A model generated the notes under the pieces. The model was not told the origin of the DNA. It saw nothing but the letters and a program-made list of their open reading frames with translations, and made no database searches. 64,000 nucleotides of DNA from Climacium dendroides (lineage: Eukaryota; Streptophyta; Bryopsida; Hypnales; Climaciaceae). Positions 37,641 to 50,202 of this stretch are shown piece by piece. The DNA lies in the NCBI GenBank assembly GCA_950106755.1, contig OX467091.1:5349538-5413537 (forward strand). Direction: 5' to 3'. Position numbers and translations under genes: made by a program. Each line of letters opens with the position of its first letter. Positions within the stretch are counted from its first letter, which is position 1.

Positions 37641-40273
37641 ACTAGAGTGGTTGCTCCAAACATTTGGAGCTAAATCCCCAAGCGTCGACTGTGTATTTCC
37701 TATAGTGTAGGAAAATTGGACCCCTGCTGCAGATGGCCGGGGAAAACCGACCCCCTCGCTCGTCATGCTGTTAATTTGCCATGCATAATATAATTTGCAA
37801 ATTTTATAATTATGTGTAGGAGAACTCCTCATGGCTACAGTAATTCCAGTATTTCCATCCCAGTGTGTGAAAAGTTCAATAAAAAGCCCAAGCCATAGTA
37901 GTGCAGGAATTCAAATGTGTATTAGTAGGTCAATCACCGGTTTAAAGGAGAGCCACTCGGAGCTTATTATTGATCATGTCCTGCTCAGTCTGAGTCGTAT
38001 TCCAAATTCACCTGCTCAACAAGCAAGAAAAGAATCTCGATCCAACAGAAATACTCCATACCAAACAAGGATACAGAAACAGAATCGTTCCATTTTCAAT
38101 TGCGTTTTTCCTTAAAAAAAACACTCAAAACTGCCATTTCCATAGCACAGAGAAAAAAAAAACTTTATAAAATGTTCTTTCTGCTGCATATTTAACCATA
38201 AGATCTTGCACTAGATTAGTATAAGAATGTGTGAAAGAAATTTCATAAAATTTGACCATGTAGATTGCAAGATATTTGCGTTTAAAGTGAAGGAAACAAG
38301 TTGTGTTTGCACGGCCTAGCTCAACTACATCTTTTGGCTTTGAACCTTAGTCATAACTTATAATTTTTGCTTTACCAATTTTGAATTTCTAATTCTATAT
38401 GATAAAGAATGGAGTTGAGAGTCTAGGAGAAAAAAAATTCAAAACAAATACTTCGATTTCACTCATTAAAAATTTATTAAGTAGAAGTAGGTTCAAGATT
38501 GAAGGAAAATCTAAAGTATTAATAGCTCTAGAATAGAATTGAAATGGTGAGATTGTTTTAACAAGAGATCTTAACCTTGTGAAACTTTTTTTTTTGAAAA
38601 ATTGTGAAAATAGAGATTAGAAATGAATCCTACAAGTTATTTTTTCAAGAAGATTCTCTAATTGCCTGAAAAATAAGATTGACCGTGACTTTCACATAAC
38701 AAATTCAAATGGAATAAATCAAAGCTTCCCATGGACATTAAAAATAATAATCTATTCAAAATAAATTTTAAATTTTATTGTTCTAGGTTTTTTTTGCCTG
38801 CCAAACTAAAAGAAGGGCTTTTTATGTGTCATGACTTTTACTCCCAGGCTCTGATTGAATTAAAAATAATATTTTCAGAAAGCTAATGTGTTTCTCTATC
38901 TTCACAAAAAAAATTCATGAAATCATGGCAAATATTAAGACCATAGAAGCCTACCTAAAATCCATTTTGTCTTTTGAGGGGACAGTGGGACTTTAGAAGT
39001 TAAAGATTGACTTTGTATTGAAAAGTTGAAGTGCAATTTAAAATGCACAAATTGTAAGATATTAGTGTTTGAAGTGACAAAAATCCTTTTTTGGTCCTAT
39101 AATAAACAAGGCAACTGCACTTCACAAGGTCACATTTGTATGCAAAAATGTCCAAAATGGTGGTTACATTTTGAATTCATTCTTCAAGGCAAGTTGGCTA
39201 CGTGCTTGAAAATTTTTAGATCATTTGGAAGTGGACAATATATAAGAAAAGAATAGAAGGTTGAAAGATGTAGAGAATGATTCAAAATACTACATAGTTA
39301 ACAATTTATTTATGGAATTGAAAAATGCCAATCCCAATGGTTGTAATGTTGTAATAAACAATTTACACCTAATGTTTTTTTAATTTTTTTTCAAAAATAT
39401 TGATGGCTGAGTTAAATAAAGGACTTCAAAATTTATCTTAGAGTAGAGATTCCATAATTACCCGCAAATTACCTACAAATTAGAACTCCTCATATTTTTG
39501 TCTCATTAATCAAAATGGAATAGTTAAAAGCTTTCCACATATAAATAAATCTAGAGAACTTACTTCAAATTTTTATTTCTTAAAAAAGTGATTTTTAAAG
39601 AAGTTTTTTTGTTGCCCAAGTTGCCTACCAATTGTTGAAAATTACATATCATACAATAAATTTTTAACCATGTAGTCAAAAGTTATGAAAATTATTGGGC
39701 CTTAAAGTTACTCTTCAAGCACATATTGTTTGAAAATTTCAAAAAAATAAATAAAAACTCCATTTATAATGAACTACTCTAAAAACAAATTCACAAATCA
39801 TGCAATAAGGCAATAATAAATTAGATATTACTATTGCCTTATAGCTTAATATCTAACAATGCCGAGTCCAAATTTCAAGCTAGGCAATCATGTCACTCTC
39901 TTTTTAGCTCGTAAAGCTCATAACCCTTCCAATTGAAGTACAAATTTGGAAATTCAAGTTTCAAAGGTTACTAGACCTTGGCATTATGTCTCATAACCTT
40001 CTCAAGCCTTGCAGATTGAGAAATTGAAGAAGATTGATAGGAAGATTGACCAAACATTACAACTACAGTAGAATTTTTTTTAACCAATAGGTCTAGGACC
40101 ATCTAACAAGATTGCATTAAAGAAGATTATTTATTTATAGAGGGTCATTTTTAGTCATAACCTTTGTATGGAGATAAGTCCAGGATTGGTCTGACAATAT
40201 TAGTTAAGAGACTTATGAAGGGTGTACTTAGAGGGGTTCTACTCTAGCATTGACACCGTGATTGAATATTTGG

Positions 40274-40606
40274 TCAAATGGGGAATTTCATTAAATTAAA
40301 TGGCGATTATTCTGTGACTTTGGCATTCTCACAGTTCAGACTAGGCGGTCTGAACTCTACTAGCGTCCTAGATTTTTGAAATCTATATCATTATTAGATA
40401 TCTAAAATCTAGGAAATATGTAGATTTTTTAAACTGATTGGTCTAAAATCTACATCTTTCCTAGATTAAATACATCTAATAGTGGTATAGAGGTCACAAA
40501 TCTAGGACACTAATAGATTTCAGACCACCCGGTCTGAACTGTAGGAACGGCACACTATGAAAATGGTGCATGGAATATCACCATTTTAATGAAATTCCCC
40601 ATTCAA
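40274..40606. mobile_element. 325-bp long imperfect palindrome (foldback element)
   Basis: The left arm starts ATGGGGAATTTCATTAAA (40278) and the right arm ends with its reverse complement (40602). TCAA flanks both sides (40274-40277 and 40603-40606). Further inward, CAGTTCAGAC and GGTCTGAACTG pair, as do CCTAGATTT and AAATCTAGG, so nearly the whole element folds on itself. No protein is encoded. The superfamily is unclear. Confidence 0.65.
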
Positions 40607-41897
40607 ATCCTTTTCCTTCGATTTATTTGTCAAAAAGAATAGAAACTTTTCAACTCTACATTGAAGTCTTTGATATGAGTTCCAAAAAAGAATTAGATTG
40701 AAAAAAGTAATTAATGCACCACTTGCTCTAGATGCTCATGTTAATAGGCATGAATGTCTTCCAAGGAACTACAAGAGAAAAGGGTGCTTTAAGTGAGTTT
40801 TTTAGTTTGTTGCTCAACTTGTATCTCATCGTCAAGTTCTAAACAATTAATTACAATAATTCTACTATATTCACTTTTCTAGAATCAAGCCACTACTTCA
40901 CTCGAGATTAAATTTGCAAGCTTCTACTACAGCACACAAAATGCTTCTTCACTTTGTAGCTAGTTTGCACTTTAAAGGACCATCGTATAAATCACAAACT
41001 CTACAGGGGCAAAACAAAGTTTATATTGTAGAACAAACAATATAAAGGGAATTATAATAATGTCCATTGTTTGTTGTTTGTTGGGCAAATAAAATGAATT
41101 AGTACAATTATGTGAAAATAGAGCCTTGTTATGAGAAATAACATACTAAGCCATAGAGGTGGCATTTGGAGATGAGTTCTTTCCATAACAAGGTTCTCCT
41201 TTCATGTTACCAAACATAACCCCAATGGTTGGATTTGTTCAATCATAGGCCTCAAAAATTTTGAACTCAATTATACAATTCAATTCATTAATTTGTAACT
41301 AAAGGTGGGTTCTCTTTAGGCACTAATCAATTGACACTAGCTTGATACCAATATAGGTATTGGGTATTATACTCTAATATTATTCCTTAGTATTGGTTAA
41401 GTGCTTTTTTTCTACTATTAGATGCCCCTATTGACACTAATGTAGACATATTCATTTCATCCATTTACCTTCATGTACCAAAGGTGTATATTTGTATTTT
41501 ATGTATTATGTCATTACATGAGCATGGAATGAAATGTTTGGTGGTAATGGATGTGTCCACTTTTATTTGGTGTCAATAATGATTTAAAGCACCATGCTTT
41601 GGTACTAGCTTAGTGTCAATAGTGACCTTAAACACCATATTTAAGTAGTATTCCTTGTGGTGCTTGAAGATCACTCTTTCTACTAACATCAACAAATCAT
41701 GCAAATATAGGAGCTCTATAAATCACCCACCTAAGAGATGAAATTGAGTTTTGGGAAGGTGAAACTTTTTGAAATATTTTTTAGTAAATTTTCCTTCAAA
41801 GACAAGAGAAATTGGCATTTAATCCTAGTTGTTTCATATTTTTTTTTGAGCTTTGTGGAATTAATTATAAAGTTTTGAAGTTGAAATGGTACAAGGC

Positions 41898-42005
41898 TCT
41901 AAAATCGCCCACCTCTTCAAATGTACATTGTTTGTACATCAATGAAGGATATGAAAAAGAAACATGTACAAATATTGTACATTTGAGGAGGTGGACAATT
42001 TTAGA
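41898..42005. repeat. Foldback segment with 42-bp arms
   Basis: Arms 41898-41939 and 41964-42005 match as inverted repeats at 37 of 42 positions, with a 24-nt loop. The left arm overlaps the end of a dispersed repeat shared with 1756-1900. Confidence 0.65.
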
Positions 42006-42845
42006 ACATGTATGCTTTTAGAACCTCTTATCTCATCACCAATGTCAATGTGCTAGGATTGAAAATTTAGATTTGATGCTTTGGTTGTAAGTGGAGAACC
42101 AAAACTAAAGTGGACACAATGGCAATATCACGAAGTACAAAGAAATATAAATAAAAAAATTCATGAAATGCAAATTAAAATTCATGAAAAAATAATTCCA
42201 AAGAACTTCATTGATTTCAATATTTTAATTTTTAAATTGCGGAAGATTTCTAGTCTATAAAGTAAACCAGCCTATGACAGTCCAAATGCTAGCCAACCCA
42301 TCACAGGCAAAATTTTTTTAAGTGATGCACATTTCAAAAACTGGAATGTACAGCATTAGTACAATTTTGCCTGTTACGAAATGGCTACCGTTTGGGCTGT
42401 CATAGGCAGAGTTACCTTACATGAAATCTAATGTAGAAAGGACATTTGTGCTTTTGCAGAGTGACTGGCTCTGCTCAACAAGTTGGAGCCTATGTTGGAG
42501 CCTATGTGTGTGTGTCCTCACCACTATCCCGAGAGAGAGCGAGCGAGCGAGCTGTAGAGATCGGCCATCCGTCCGCCAGGTTCACTTCGCGAACACCCTG
42601 ACAGAGAAAGACAGAACCTAAAAAATTTGGTGTGTTGAAAGCAAATTGCATGTGAATGCTCCTCCATTGCATCTCTCCCATTGTTGAATTAGCAAATGAA
42701 ACCAAGTCAAGAGGTCATGTGGGATGCAAGGGTTCGGAGAAGCGCTTGATGAGATTCTTTGGTTATGTGTGTAAGATGGTGAATTGGGGTTTTGAATGTA
42801 TTGCAGGGGGTGGTAAGTGAGCTAGTGGTCTGAATTGATTGTACA

Positions 42846-45800
42846 ATGAGGGCGCGTCTGATCGGCAACATCCCAAGCTTCACTTGCTGCTGTTTGCTTC
42901 CACAGAGCTTTCACTTGGGTGCTTCATCTTTTAGCAGGAGAGATTTTTCTGTAGCTTTGACGTATTCTCGTCGTCGTGGGTTTCTTCACTATTTAACGAA
43001 TTCCTTGTCCCGGACCTTAGTTTCGAGCTCAAGGAGAGGTTTTACAGTAGCTATGGCGCCTGATTCTCAGCCCAACTTGGCACGACAACCACCTGCGGAG
43101 CCTCTTCCCAAGCCTCCAAATGGTGGAAAGGTATGTTGCCAATTAGGGAGTAGCACTGTCTTCTCACATTGGTACAAGTTTCACACGACTTAAGGAAGGA
43201 GGTGCTTGAAGCGTCAGATTGATCTCAACATTCTGATTCAAGTTGGAATTGTTAGTTGGATTTGAATTAAAATTTTGGGTTCCCATTGAGTATTTCATGA
43301 ATTTCTGAAGTTAGAATGCATAAGTGCTTGGTTGTTTTGTACTTGACAAGAGGTGGAAACCCAACATACTTTAGGGTTTCTTCCTCTTCCTCTAGGGTTA
43401 ATGCTTTGCATACTTCGAATATCCTTATGAATCTCAAACCCTACAAAGTAGAGCAAGCAGTGTTTAGGGTTTGTGGTCTAGACTGCAGATCATCCCGCTG
43501 AAGGTCTAATGAAATAAGTGCAGAGCTGTCCCTAATGGAACGATTTTGATTGTACTCTGGTTTAAGTAAATACTCTAGGGTCCTCTATACTTGTGATAGG
43601 AATTTGTTGCCTTTCATACCTTATAGAATGTCTGGTCTGCAGGGCAGGTCCTCTACACTACTCCTGTCCCTTGTGCTGTCTAGAAGCTTCACAACCCTAA
43701 AATATACAACAACTGTGCATCTCTAAATCCAATATCTTCCTTGCTTCAGATTTGCGTAGAGGACGCTTGCTTTTACAGCAGGGATGGTGATGAAGCATCC
43801 GACCATAGTAGAACATGAATACTTGTGAATGTGTTGAGGCTTGTTTGATGTTGACATCGTTTCAGGAATAAGATTGAATCTGAGTTAGTTGTGGTGATGT
43901 ATGCGCGCAGTACAAACTTGCAGCATGTCAGCTATTCGTTACATCTGACAAGGAAGCGAACATCGCTCATGCACGAGAGAGAATCGAGGCTGCTGCTGAT
44001 AATGGGGCCCAGCTTATTGTTCTTCCTGTGAGTTTTTCATTCTTGGACAGGGTAAACTGTTCCAAGTCTTGACATTTGCTTCTGGATTCCACGTACACTA
44101 TCGACTTTGTGGCAATGTATTTTGAGTGACTTACTAGGGACAGCTTCAATCATAGAAGTGATTGAATGGGAGCTGGAATTAAGTCACCGCATGCAACTGA
44201 AATTGGTGTAAGCAAGCATTCGATAGCAATTAGTGCAAATTCGTTTGTTCTTTGTGTGTGATAAGCCAACCGATTTCTCGTGGTTTTGCCAGTTCTTAAG
44301 GTTACTGAGACTCCGGCTTACATCCTTGTGCAGAGTTGCCTTACGTTGGTTAAGTCATTTAATGGAGTAGTTTACCTTCTACTTTTTTCCTACCTGACAT
44401 TCTGTCTTATTGATATGATATCAGGAGATGTGGAATTGTCCATACTTGAATGAAAGCTTCCGAACCTATTCAGAAGACATTGATGCTGGACTGGAAGCCT
44501 CTCCGTCCACGGCTATGCTAGCTGAGGTTGCGCGGAAGAAGCAAGTCACCATCGTCGCTGGGTCGATTCCTGAGCGAAGTGGTGGTAACTTGTACAACAC
44601 TTGCTGTGTCTTTGACAAGAATGGAGAATTGAAGGCCAAATTCCGCAAGGTACTGAAACCTTGAACAACTCTATTTTGAATACGTATACCGCTTGTTACT
44701 GCCAAATTATGCGTATGGCACAGGATGAAATGTATTAGGATATGATATTCTAGAGCAGTGTAGTTTGAAGTACACTACACTTGTCTGCAAGTGTATTCAC
44801 CTTTTATTCTTGAACTCGGGATATATGTAAGAGGATCTGTGCCAAAGGAAGAAGATGTTAGAGGATTGGGGGAGTTTGAATACCCCAATTCTTCCGTGAA
44901 ATAGCAGATGGACCCTAGGTGTTAGCAGCTCATTTGAAGAATGTTATTGTCTGCTCAACCGGTTGACAATTGCTATGATTAAACTTCAGGCAGAGGATAA
45001 TAACATGGTTAATGCTGTTGAGAGTGGTCAGATTCATCTATTTGACATCGACATACCCGGGAAGATCACATTCAAAGAATCTGATACGTTAACTCCTGGA
45101 GAAGGACTCTGTGTTGTCGACACAGGTGAGTTTGTTGCTCTGCAGTATCTGATGGCTTGTTATTCGTTTCATTTTTGCGGCATTGTTTACATTAGAGGAA
45201 CTCTTTGTCTCAAAAGCTTGTGAATGTTTTAGTAGTTTCGGGAAGTATCTCAATTGAGCTATGTACAGATGTCGGGCGAGTAGCAGTTGGAATCTGCTAT
45301 GATATTCGCTTTCCTGAGATGGCAATGTTGTATGCCGCTCGTGGTAATCTCTCATTTCCTCCTCTCTGTCTTTTCAGTTATATTCTTCTCCAACTACAAC
45401 ATCTCTGTATTTCATTATGCTCCAGAATCGCTCTAAAGTTCCTAAGCTTTGTCCAGGCGCACACATCATTTGCTATCCAGGGGCGTTCAACATGACTACG
45501 GGCCCTCTTCACTGGGAGCTTTTGCAAAAGGCCAGGTTCATCACCAATTTGCAACACCTTTTGTCATATTTTCCTATTTTTGGTTTCTTATATTTGATAG
45601 CTAAATCTTTGTGTGCGTCCCCAATCTGACCTTCATTGTATTTGCTTGAACATGCGTGCTCTTGGCATTCTCCCATTCCAGAGCTGTGGACAACCAGGTA
45701 CATCTTTGCAATCTTCAAGAAATTCCCCTTTAATTTTGGGTCTGATTTTTGGGCATAAGACTGAGATCAGTAAGATTGTAGCAGATTGTTTCAATTTGTT

Positions 45801-46914
45801 TCTGTGCATTCGGAATTCGGAGTACCGGAGGATTTTCAATGATATCAGGGATACTCTAGGCTTTGTGCGTTTGGCTTGGTGACATACTGTTCATTGGCAA
45901 TGTCTGCTACAGATATTTGTTGTGACTTGTTCGCCAGCCCGCGATACTAGCGCTAGCTACGTTGCTTGGGGTCATTCTACTGTTGTTGGGCCTGTGAGTG
46001 GCTTCTCATACCTTCTGACTTAAGATTTGCAGATTCATGTTAACTGATCCGGCTTTTGCATGTTCAATTTCAATAGTTGCGTGTCATGGAGCAAGCTTTT
46101 AGGCAACAAATATTACTCAGAAGTTTAGTTGTGATCTGCGGGAACCGGAAAGTTTGCTGACATATATTGTGTTGAATCATGTAATGGAACAGTTTGGCGA
46201 GATCTTGGCTACCACTGAGCATGAGGAAGCTACCATCTTTGCAGACATTGACTATTCTCAACTCGATACAAGAAGGTTGGACCTTCTCCTTTTTCTACTA
46301 TTGATACCTCACAATTTAGTAACAGAATTACTTATATCATTGACTTTTCATGTGGTATTCCATAGTCATATTAGATGATGCCGATTCTGAATGGGCTCTG
46401 CTGCACCACGGTGTCAGCGCGTTATTGTTGTAGTAGCTCCGGTTTGTTGCTTGGCTCTCGATTGACAATGCGAGTCAGACCGCAGTTCACCCCTCAGGTC
46501 CTTCGCCTTTTAAATACCTAGATGAACCAATTCCTCTTATGTTGCTATTTATGCGAACTAATGTAAGTACACCTAATTGCAACCCTTACCCAAGAGCAAC
46601 TGCTAGGGTCGATTTTGGGTACATCTTTTTATTGGCATTTGAAAATGTTCAGTTTATTCAAACAATGTCTAGAAAATACATGCCAACTTGCATTGGAATT
46701 TTCTTGCGATGGTCAACAAGACCTAACAAAATGAAAGTCAGTCTAATGACAGGAATCTTGCTCAGATGCTAACTTGGACGCTTTTGTTGCTGACTAGGTT
46801 GGGTTTTTTTTTCTTTCTTTTGGCAGGTTAAATATGCCATTGGAGTCCCAAAGACGTGGCGACCTGTACCACCTCACTGATGTTACTAGGAAAAGCGTCT
46901 TGAAATCCTCTTGA
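42846..46914 (+). CDS. Omega-amidase, plastid-targeted, nitrilase superfamily
   Basis: Ten exons encode 380 aa: 42846-43130, 43911-44027, 44425-44649, 45032-45125, 45269-45343, 45457-45535, 45682-45697, 45913-45993, 46193-46275, 46827-46914. All junctions are GT-AG with consistent phase. The enzyme (NIT2-like) hydrolyses alpha-ketoglutaramate and alpha-ketosuccinamate to ammonia and the keto acid, clearing products of glutamine and asparagine transamination. The nitrilase Glu-Lys-Cys triad is present: E135 in [15 protein letters not shown]209 in FRKIHLFDID, C250 in [11 protein letters not shown]. The NIT2-type [17 protein letters not shown] and [15 protein letters not shown] segments support omega-amidase over true nitrilases or amidohydrolases. 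The first 95 residues are Arg/Ser-rich without acidic residues early on, typical of a chloroplast transit peptide. Exon 7 is only 16 nt. A downstream ATG in exon 1 could give a cytosolic form. Confidence 0.93.
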
Positions 46915-49900
46915 ATCTCAGAGCAGTGTCGTTTATCGACCTCATCACCAAGTATTGCCAAGAGGAGGTTGTGAGCTTGCTGCTGGAGAAAGAGAGGATT
47001 CGAGTTGGTCCACTTCCGGTTGCGATATGTGCAGAAAAAAGAATAAAATGACTTACGAGCCTACACACCGGTGCTTTTCATGGGTCTGGTGCCGTAGAGG
47101 ATTGAAGTAATACTCGTATGAGTAATGGCTGTACTTATCTTATATTTGTTTCTTTTATACAATGTTTTAACTTTCTAAACTTCTTTGATAGTCTGTATGA
47201 GATTTCATGAAATGATTCACGAGAAGACCCATGTGACAAATTAGGCCACTTACGGGCGTCCGACAGTTATTTTCCGGCCTGGAGACCATGTTTCCACTAG
47301 TGTTTGTGAATACTTATACGAGTACTTCATCCTACTTCAATTCTAGTCTTGTGAAAGCCAACCATCGTATAAGTTTGATTGAAAATGTTGTGAAAATGCC
47401 ATGCATGGAAACATGATAATGATGGTATGGCATTTATAACTGTACTGTAGAACTTGTGTGGACCTTCCTTAAACTAAGGCTCCTATTACGAAAACAAGAT
47501 AAAAAACGTGCTCCACTCAAACATGACTATCAGATTATGGTCTGAAGTGGTAGGTATGTATGCAAAGTATGGTAGTATGCTCTAAAAGTGCCCGTCCTCT
47601 TGAAATGGCTCCTATAAAAAGATATGATTTGGTCCTTGAATGGACCTCTTTAGCTATTGATTGAATTGAGAAAAAAATATTCTTTATTGCAAGAGCCAAT
47701 CATGGGCCTTGATTTCCTCAAATCCCTTTAGAAGTTGCAAGTGGATGCATTTTGGGAGACTTAAGGTCACAAATAAGTACCAAATCATATCTATTCAGTA
47801 GATATGATTAATTTTGAAAATTCATAACTAATTAAAAAATGCATCAAAAAATATGAAGCCACTTGTATTATATTTGGCATCTATTTTTCTCTCCCTGAAA
47901 AATGAGTTAAAATTTCTTTTACTATGCAAATCTATGAAAAAGGCGGACCAGCCCTTAAATAGTCCCTTTTAGAGCTACAAATCATCAACACACATGATTG
48001 GCTCTTTATTGCAAGAACCAATCATTGATAATCCTTAGTTTATAGATTTTAAATTTTGCTAGAAAAGTTTGAGGTTGAAATTTTGAGGCATTTGATTTAT
48101 TTATTTATACAAATCTCATGGCATATTGTGATTGGTGGCATTGTATAAGGAAGTTGAGTCTTTTTTCTTTGATAAGATAGTCTACTTTAAAATCGACCAT
48201 TTACTAGTTGGTCTAACTTTTTTATAGGCTTCCATGTACAAAAAGATTTTTTAGCTTATTTTTTAAAGAAAGAAAAATGGATGTAGCATGTAACGCAAGT
48301 GGTTTCATTATTTTTCAAGCAATGCTAAATTAGTTATGATTTTTCAAAGATGTTAGTCATAGGTACCTATTTTTAACAATAGATCAGGCAAAATGCATAC
48401 ACAAGTGGCCTATAAAGAGAGATGGAGAAACCAAAAAGAAGCATTAGGACTTGCAACAAATAACAAGAAAGGATTTTTAATGTAACCTTCTTTTTAAAAA
48501 TTTGGTCCATATTTGTGTCAATTTAATTATGTAAATTCTATATTTTCTATTAAAAGGTAGTTAGTTGGCTAACTTTGATTTTAAATAATCATGTCCACTT
48601 GTCACTATTTTTGAAAATGGACCAAAGTACATATTAAAGCATTCCATATTTGAAACCTAAAGCAATATGTGAGAAATTGTATAACACCCTACTTTATCCT
48701 TAGTTTATTCAATGTTTGTCACATATCCGTCACTTCATGTCCATTTAGTCCTGTATTTAGTACCTAATTATAGAATCCATTTCAAGAAGGTGGGTGCTTT
48801 TATAATAGACTACTATAATTCAACTTTGGTAGTTCCTATAGTGGCTTTAGAAATATGGCTTAGTTTTTAGTAGTTTAAATAGGTTCTTAACTACCATTGG
48901 TTGACACTTAATTTCCTTAGATTTTTATTTTAGATTCAAACTATATGACAATGGCAAGTAGACTTCTATTAAAGTATCCCCCAAAGTGTCATCAAATTGT
49001 TCCCAACTAAATTACTAGGTTGACAATTGATTTCTTTAGATTTCATTTTAGATTCAAACTATATGACAAATATAGTGGCTTAGGGAGCTTCCACTTTGAA
49101 AATTCTTAGAAATTATATGCCACATTCAAAATTTGTTTATGAAAATTCACGATTTTCAATTGCTAATACAATTTTTTTTATAGAAAAAGGTGCTTGCAAA
49201 CAATAATGAATTGCTTATTTTGATGGTTTTGGGTGTTTCTATGTTACCAACATTGTGTTCAAGTATTTTAGTATCGCCACACTTCAAACAAATATTTTGC
49301 AATTGTCTTCACTCTAATTTTCATGCCTTTTTCTATATCATCTTCAACACAATCTTTATGTGTTAGAAAGTTTCAAACACCCACTTGGACAACCATAGAT
49401 TGCATCCACACTCCTATAATCACATGTTACAATTCTATTAAACTAAGGGATTATTTCTTTGAAGTAATGGACCTCAAGATGCAACTATCGATTAGAAATG
49501 GCATGTCTTTTTCTCATTGAATACTAAAACTTTTGAAGCATTACTTAAAGTATTTTCTCCCATTGAGATAGAGAATACATAGACTCAAGGAAAGAGTGCC
49601 CACTCCACTTCAGTTGTTGGAGCTTCATTCTGCACTTTGCCATTTTGTCACCATTGCTACAACATTGCCCATTTTGGACCAAAATAGAAGAAATTCCAAT
49701 CATTTGACCCAATCAACATTACACACACCCTAAAGAAATTTGCTTTTGCAGTAGATTTCCCACATGACAAAAAAATACCGAACACATTTTGACCCATGGA
49801 TGGTCAACTACTTCAGAATTAAATGGAACTCAATGACAATCTGAGTGATTTTTTTCTATCTTGTTTCTAGGGACAGTTCAAAACACCAATTACATGTAGC

Positions 49901-50202
49901 ACCCCATCAAGGTTTAACCATTACTAATTGCCACTTGTTTGCAAAATCGACCCGTACATATTTTTGCTTAAAATGTGCAGCTTCTATTGATAAGAGCCTA
50001 GTGTCAATTTCAGGTACAGCCTATTCTCAGCACTTTAAAAATTTGTAATTTATTGGATGCTAAGAAAATCTGGGATCACCTTTTGATACCAACAAAAACT
50101 ACTTAGTTGGACAAGTTGAGGCGTATCCCCCTTAACAAATGGTAGTCACTCCCTTTTTTGCCAAGTTTTTGTCTAAATCTGACCTTGTAGTAGAAACGAG
50201 TC
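46915..50202. other. Intergenic, AT-rich, no intact gene
   Basis: The amidase 3' UTR is followed by low-complexity DNA. A TCTTTATTGCAAGA(G/A)CCAATCAT motif occurs at about 47681 and again about 48003. Near 50040-50135 a short stretch reads like a copia GAG fragment (NLLDAKKIWDHLL), too short to call as an element. Confidence 0.4.

Larger units (their letters stand above)
37641..42845. other. Intergenic, AT-rich, with two foldback elements
   Basis: Between the NLR and the amidase gene I see no supported gene. The interval holds foldback elements at 40278-40602 and 41898-42005, plus the dispersed repeat at 41806-41945. From about 42420 the composition shifts toward the amidase promoter and leader, with a GAGC microsatellite near 42535-42552. 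Confidence 0.45.

Noticed and set aside
39026..39256. 76-codon Cys-rich frame
   Set aside because: The Cys spacing matches no zinc-binding pattern and the codons reflect local AT-rich composition.
50039..50140. Copia GAG fragment (NLLDAKKIWDHLL)
   Set aside because: Too short, with a stop shortly after, and no flanking pol sequence; kept only as a remark.
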